Assembly (NCBI GenBank): GCA_964249755.1
Contig: CAXUDB010000001.1
Span: 1,798,001 to 1,862,000 of the forward strand
Origin: Ilyomonas sp964249755
Lineage (GTDB): Bacteria > Bacteroidota > Bacteroidia > Chitinophagales > Chitinophagaceae
Length of the DNA stretch: 64,000 bases
Reading direction: 5' to 3'
Each line of letters begins with the position of its first letter. The stretch's first letter is position 1. Positions 62,123 to 64,000 of this stretch are shown in pieces. The notes under the pieces were generated by a model. It did no database searches and was not told the origin of the DNA. It was given only the letters and a program-made list of their open reading frames with translations. Both the position numbers and the translations under genes were made by a program.

Positions 62123-63353
62123 ACTGAATGGCTTTCACCGGCTGAATTCTTTTTACAAACAGGGCAGGAAGAATAAGCGAGAGAAAACAGACAAATAGTG
62201 TAAACAAACACACAAGAATCGTTTGCCACCACACAATGTGCACCGGCGCTGTTGATACATAATAAGCGCTTTCGTCTAAATGAATAAAGCCGGTGTATTG
62301 TTGCAGCAAGCAGAGCCCGACGCCTGCTGCAAAGCCGGTTGCCACGCCTATGCAGGCGATCAAAGTGGCATAGTATAAAAAAATTTGCTGGATGTAAAAA
62401 TCAGTTGCGCCTATTGCTTTCAAAATACCCACCATCCGGGTTCTTTCCAGCACCAGTATAAGCAGGCAGGTAATGAGGTTGATGATGGCGACCACTGCCA
62501 TGATAATGAAGATAACATTGCGGTTGGTGTTCAGAATATTCAGCCAGTCGAAGATGTTTGGATAAATGTCTTTTACGCTGCGGCTTACCCATGCGCCAGG
62601 CAGTTGATATTGATTGTAGAGCAAGCTGTTTACAGTATCTATATTATCATAGTTATTTAAAAAAATTTCATAGCCGCCAATACTGTTTACACTCCAGTGG
62701 TTCACGCGGCGCAGAAGGCGGATGTCGGCAATAGCGAAAAGTTTATCGTACTCTTCAATCCCTGTTTTATAAATACCGCATACTTTCAGTTTGCGCAATA
62801 TAGATTTGCCGTCTGAAGGCTCAATAAAATAAACCGAGACCGTATCATTCAACCCGATCTGAAGCTCATTTGCCAAAGGCTGCGAAACAACTATTTCTTT
62901 GCTATACAAACTGTCATCAAAATTCATCCATCTGCCTTCCTTTAAAAACGGCTGCAGGTTGCTGAAGCTGTAATCGCCTTCAACACCTTTTATAAGGATG
63001 CCTTCTATGTCTTGCCGGTTTTTGATAACAGCACTTTTGGTGGCATAGGTTTGTACTGTTTTTATTTGTGGCAACGACTTTAAAATCTGCAGAACGGTAT
63101 CATTCTTATCAAGCGGCGTTTCTTCGGCCACTAATGCTTTAGATGCTTCATACTCCTGCACATGAATATGGCCCCAGAAGCTGAAGACTTTGTTGGCAAC
63201 GGTTTGCTGGAACCCGGTTACAAAAGCGATGGTAATAATCATCGCAGCTACGCTAAGTGCAGTAGCCGCAATAGCGAGCCGGATGATAAAACGCGAAAAC
63301 GATTTCTGCCGGTTAAAGGCAATGCGTTTGGCTATGAACCAAGTGATATTCAT
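62115..63353 (-). CDS. LolC/LolE-type ABC transporter permease (FtsX family)
   Basis: 412 aa. Helix 1 (FIIRLAIAATALSVAAMIITIAF) is followed by a large periplasmic MacB-like domain (about 50-270), and three C-terminal helices (about 280-400; FIIMAVVAIINLITCLLILVL, ATLIACIGVATGFAAGVGL). N-terminal SFSRFIIRLAIAATA matches the LolC/E family. It could take part in lipoprotein release, but the matching LolD ATPase is not beside it. Confidence 0.88.
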   Translation of the reverse strand: MNITWFIAKRIAFNRQKSFSRFIIRLAIAATALSVAAMIITIAFVTGFQQTVANKVFSFWGHIHVQEYEASKALVAEETPLDKNDTVLQILKSLPQIKTVQTYATKSAVIKNRQDIEGILIKGVEGDYSFSNLQPFLKEGRWMNFDDSLYSKEIVVSQPLANELQIGLNDTVSVYFIEPSDGKSILRKLKVCGIYKTGIEEYDKLFAIADIRLLRRVNHWSVNSIGGYEIFLNNYDNIDTVNSLLYNQYQLPGAWVSRSVKDIYPNIFDWLNILNTNRNVIFIIMAVVAIINLITCLLILVLERTRMVGILKAIGATDFYIQQIFLYYATLIACIGVATGFAAGVGLCLLQQYTGFIHLDESAYYVSTAPVHIVWWQTILVCLFTLFVCFLSLILPALFVKRIQPVKAIQFK

Positions 63354-63432
63354 ATGCCTACGAAGCTACGCCCCTAAGCCATCGAAGCCAAATAGAGAAA
63401 TGGTAAGGGAAAAGACAAGAAACAATATTTGA

Positions 63433-64000
63433 TTACGCCACACCGGCAAAAGGCTTCTTTTGCACTGAAAAAAAGCGAAGGACTTTTTTATTTACATACG
63501 GATAAATAATGCGTTCTACCAGATAACAAAACACGCAACAGACGGCAAAATAGACTGCGCTCCGGAGGTAAATATTGCTGATAAAATTATTTAAATATGT
63601 TGCATAGGACACGAGGAACCAATGCGAAATATACAGGCAAAAGGAGATAGGCGCCAATACTTCAAAAGGACCGAATGTATAGCGGAAACCTATCCAGTTC
63701 AGCTTTCTCCAAACAATGGCTACTGCTAAGGCAACTGCGCTGAAACCAAAATGCCTTACCTCTACCAGAGGTGTTGTAACAAGTGTCAGCTCTGCACCGG
63801 GATGATTTTGATGATACAAAAGGATATTAATAGCCAGTATCAGCGTGATAAAGGATAAGGCCACAAAAGGTGCTGCCATATTTTTAATCGAGATACCCTG
63901 TTGGCTGATATACAATTTTGCAACATCGGCGCCAGCCCACCAGATTGCCAGGTACATGAGTTCCCGCACAGCAAAAGAAGGATAGAAAAGATACGCTAAC
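63433..64000 (-). CDS. Acyltransferase 3-like integral membrane protein (5' end outside window)
   Basis: The frame is open across the window edge (residues preceding RELMYLAIWWAGAD are LAYLFYPSFAV). At least six helices are visible, with ISFCLYISHWFLVSYATYL and a charged C-terminal tail, as in acyltransferase family 3 (O-acetylation of sugars). The conserved N-terminal His-containing motif is not in the window, so the assignment is provisional. Confidence 0.7.
   Translation of the reverse strand, partial: LAYLFYPSFAVRELMYLAIWWAGADVAKLYISQQGISIKNMAAPFVALSFITLILAINILLYHQNHPGAELTLVTTPLVEVRHFGFSAVALAVAIVWRKLNWIGFRYTFGPFEVLAPISFCLYISHWFLVSYATYLNNFISNIYLRSAVYFAVCCVFCYLVERIIYPYVNKKVLRFFSVQKKPFAGVA

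Noticed and set aside
1..64000. CRISPR array, prophage, tRNA or rRNA genes
   Set aside because: No direct repeat-spacer pattern, no cloverleaf or rRNA-like segments were recognised by eye; a tRNA scan was not possible.

Overview
The window looks like a chromosome segment of a Bacteroidota member, most likely Chitinophagaceae or a close relative. The reasons are SusC/OMP-type outer-membrane barrels with a carboxypeptidase-regulatory-like plug leader, a DUF3276 (PUR-alpha-like) protein, type B L31, OmpA/TPR/PD40 proteins, almost no Shine-Dalgarno sites, and several exact TTTG-N(18-19)-TAnnTTTG promoters. The family-level placement is inference. I saw no rRNA, tRNA, CRISPR array, prophage or complete insertion sequence.

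Region 1 (1-23.4 kb) is amino-acid biosynthesis, nearly all on the minus strand. Read right to left the order is leuA, leuC, a methyltransferase, leuD, a two-cassette ABC ATPase, leuB, ilvD, ilvB, an O-methyltransferase, ilvN, a glyoxalase-fold protein, ilvC, a toxin-antitoxin remnant, ilvA, then (after a plus-strand outer-membrane barrel gene) thrA, thrB and an ethanolamine-permease gene cut by the window edge. Together these encode most of the route from aspartate through homoserine and threonine to isoleucine, valine and leucine; thrC, asd and ilvE are not present. Unrelated passenger genes alternate with the pathway genes, and short GC-rich repeats lie at many of the junctions.

Region 2 (23.5-41.2 kb) is housekeeping: a helical-repeat protein of unknown function, rpsP, an MsbA-like ABC exporter, a DUF3276 protein, gdhA, ccmB/ccmC/ccmD, thymidine kinase, a conserved hypothetical, waaA, a DUF4349 lipoprotein, a nitrilase-family amidase, priA, rpmE2 and serA. 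A 158-bp element with terminal inverted repeats sits between rpsP and the exporter.

Region 3 (41.2-53.8 kb) is envelope-related: an OmpA/TPR/PD40 protein, a small lipoprotein too short for routine gene calling, a methyltransferase, a DUF58-transglutaminase-MoxR operon, a coupled small-protein/TPR pair and a secreted protein with CotH-kinase-like motifs.

Region 4 (53.9-64 kb) has an MscS channel and a TetR regulator beside a tolC-emrA-emrB tripartite efflux operon. Near-identical paired operators lie over the tetR and tolC promoters, so the local circuit can be read directly from the DNA. It is followed by an HNH protein, a small outer-membrane barrel, a Crp/Fnr protein, a DinB-fold protein, a LolC/E-type permease and a partial acyltransferase.

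The observations most worth following are the shared TetR operator architecture, the passenger-interleaved ilv/leu cluster with junction repeats, the 21-bp perfect inverted repeat flanking the thrB start, the decayed PIN toxin beside an intact antitoxin with a 27-bp operator palindrome, and a ccmB with no canonical start codon.
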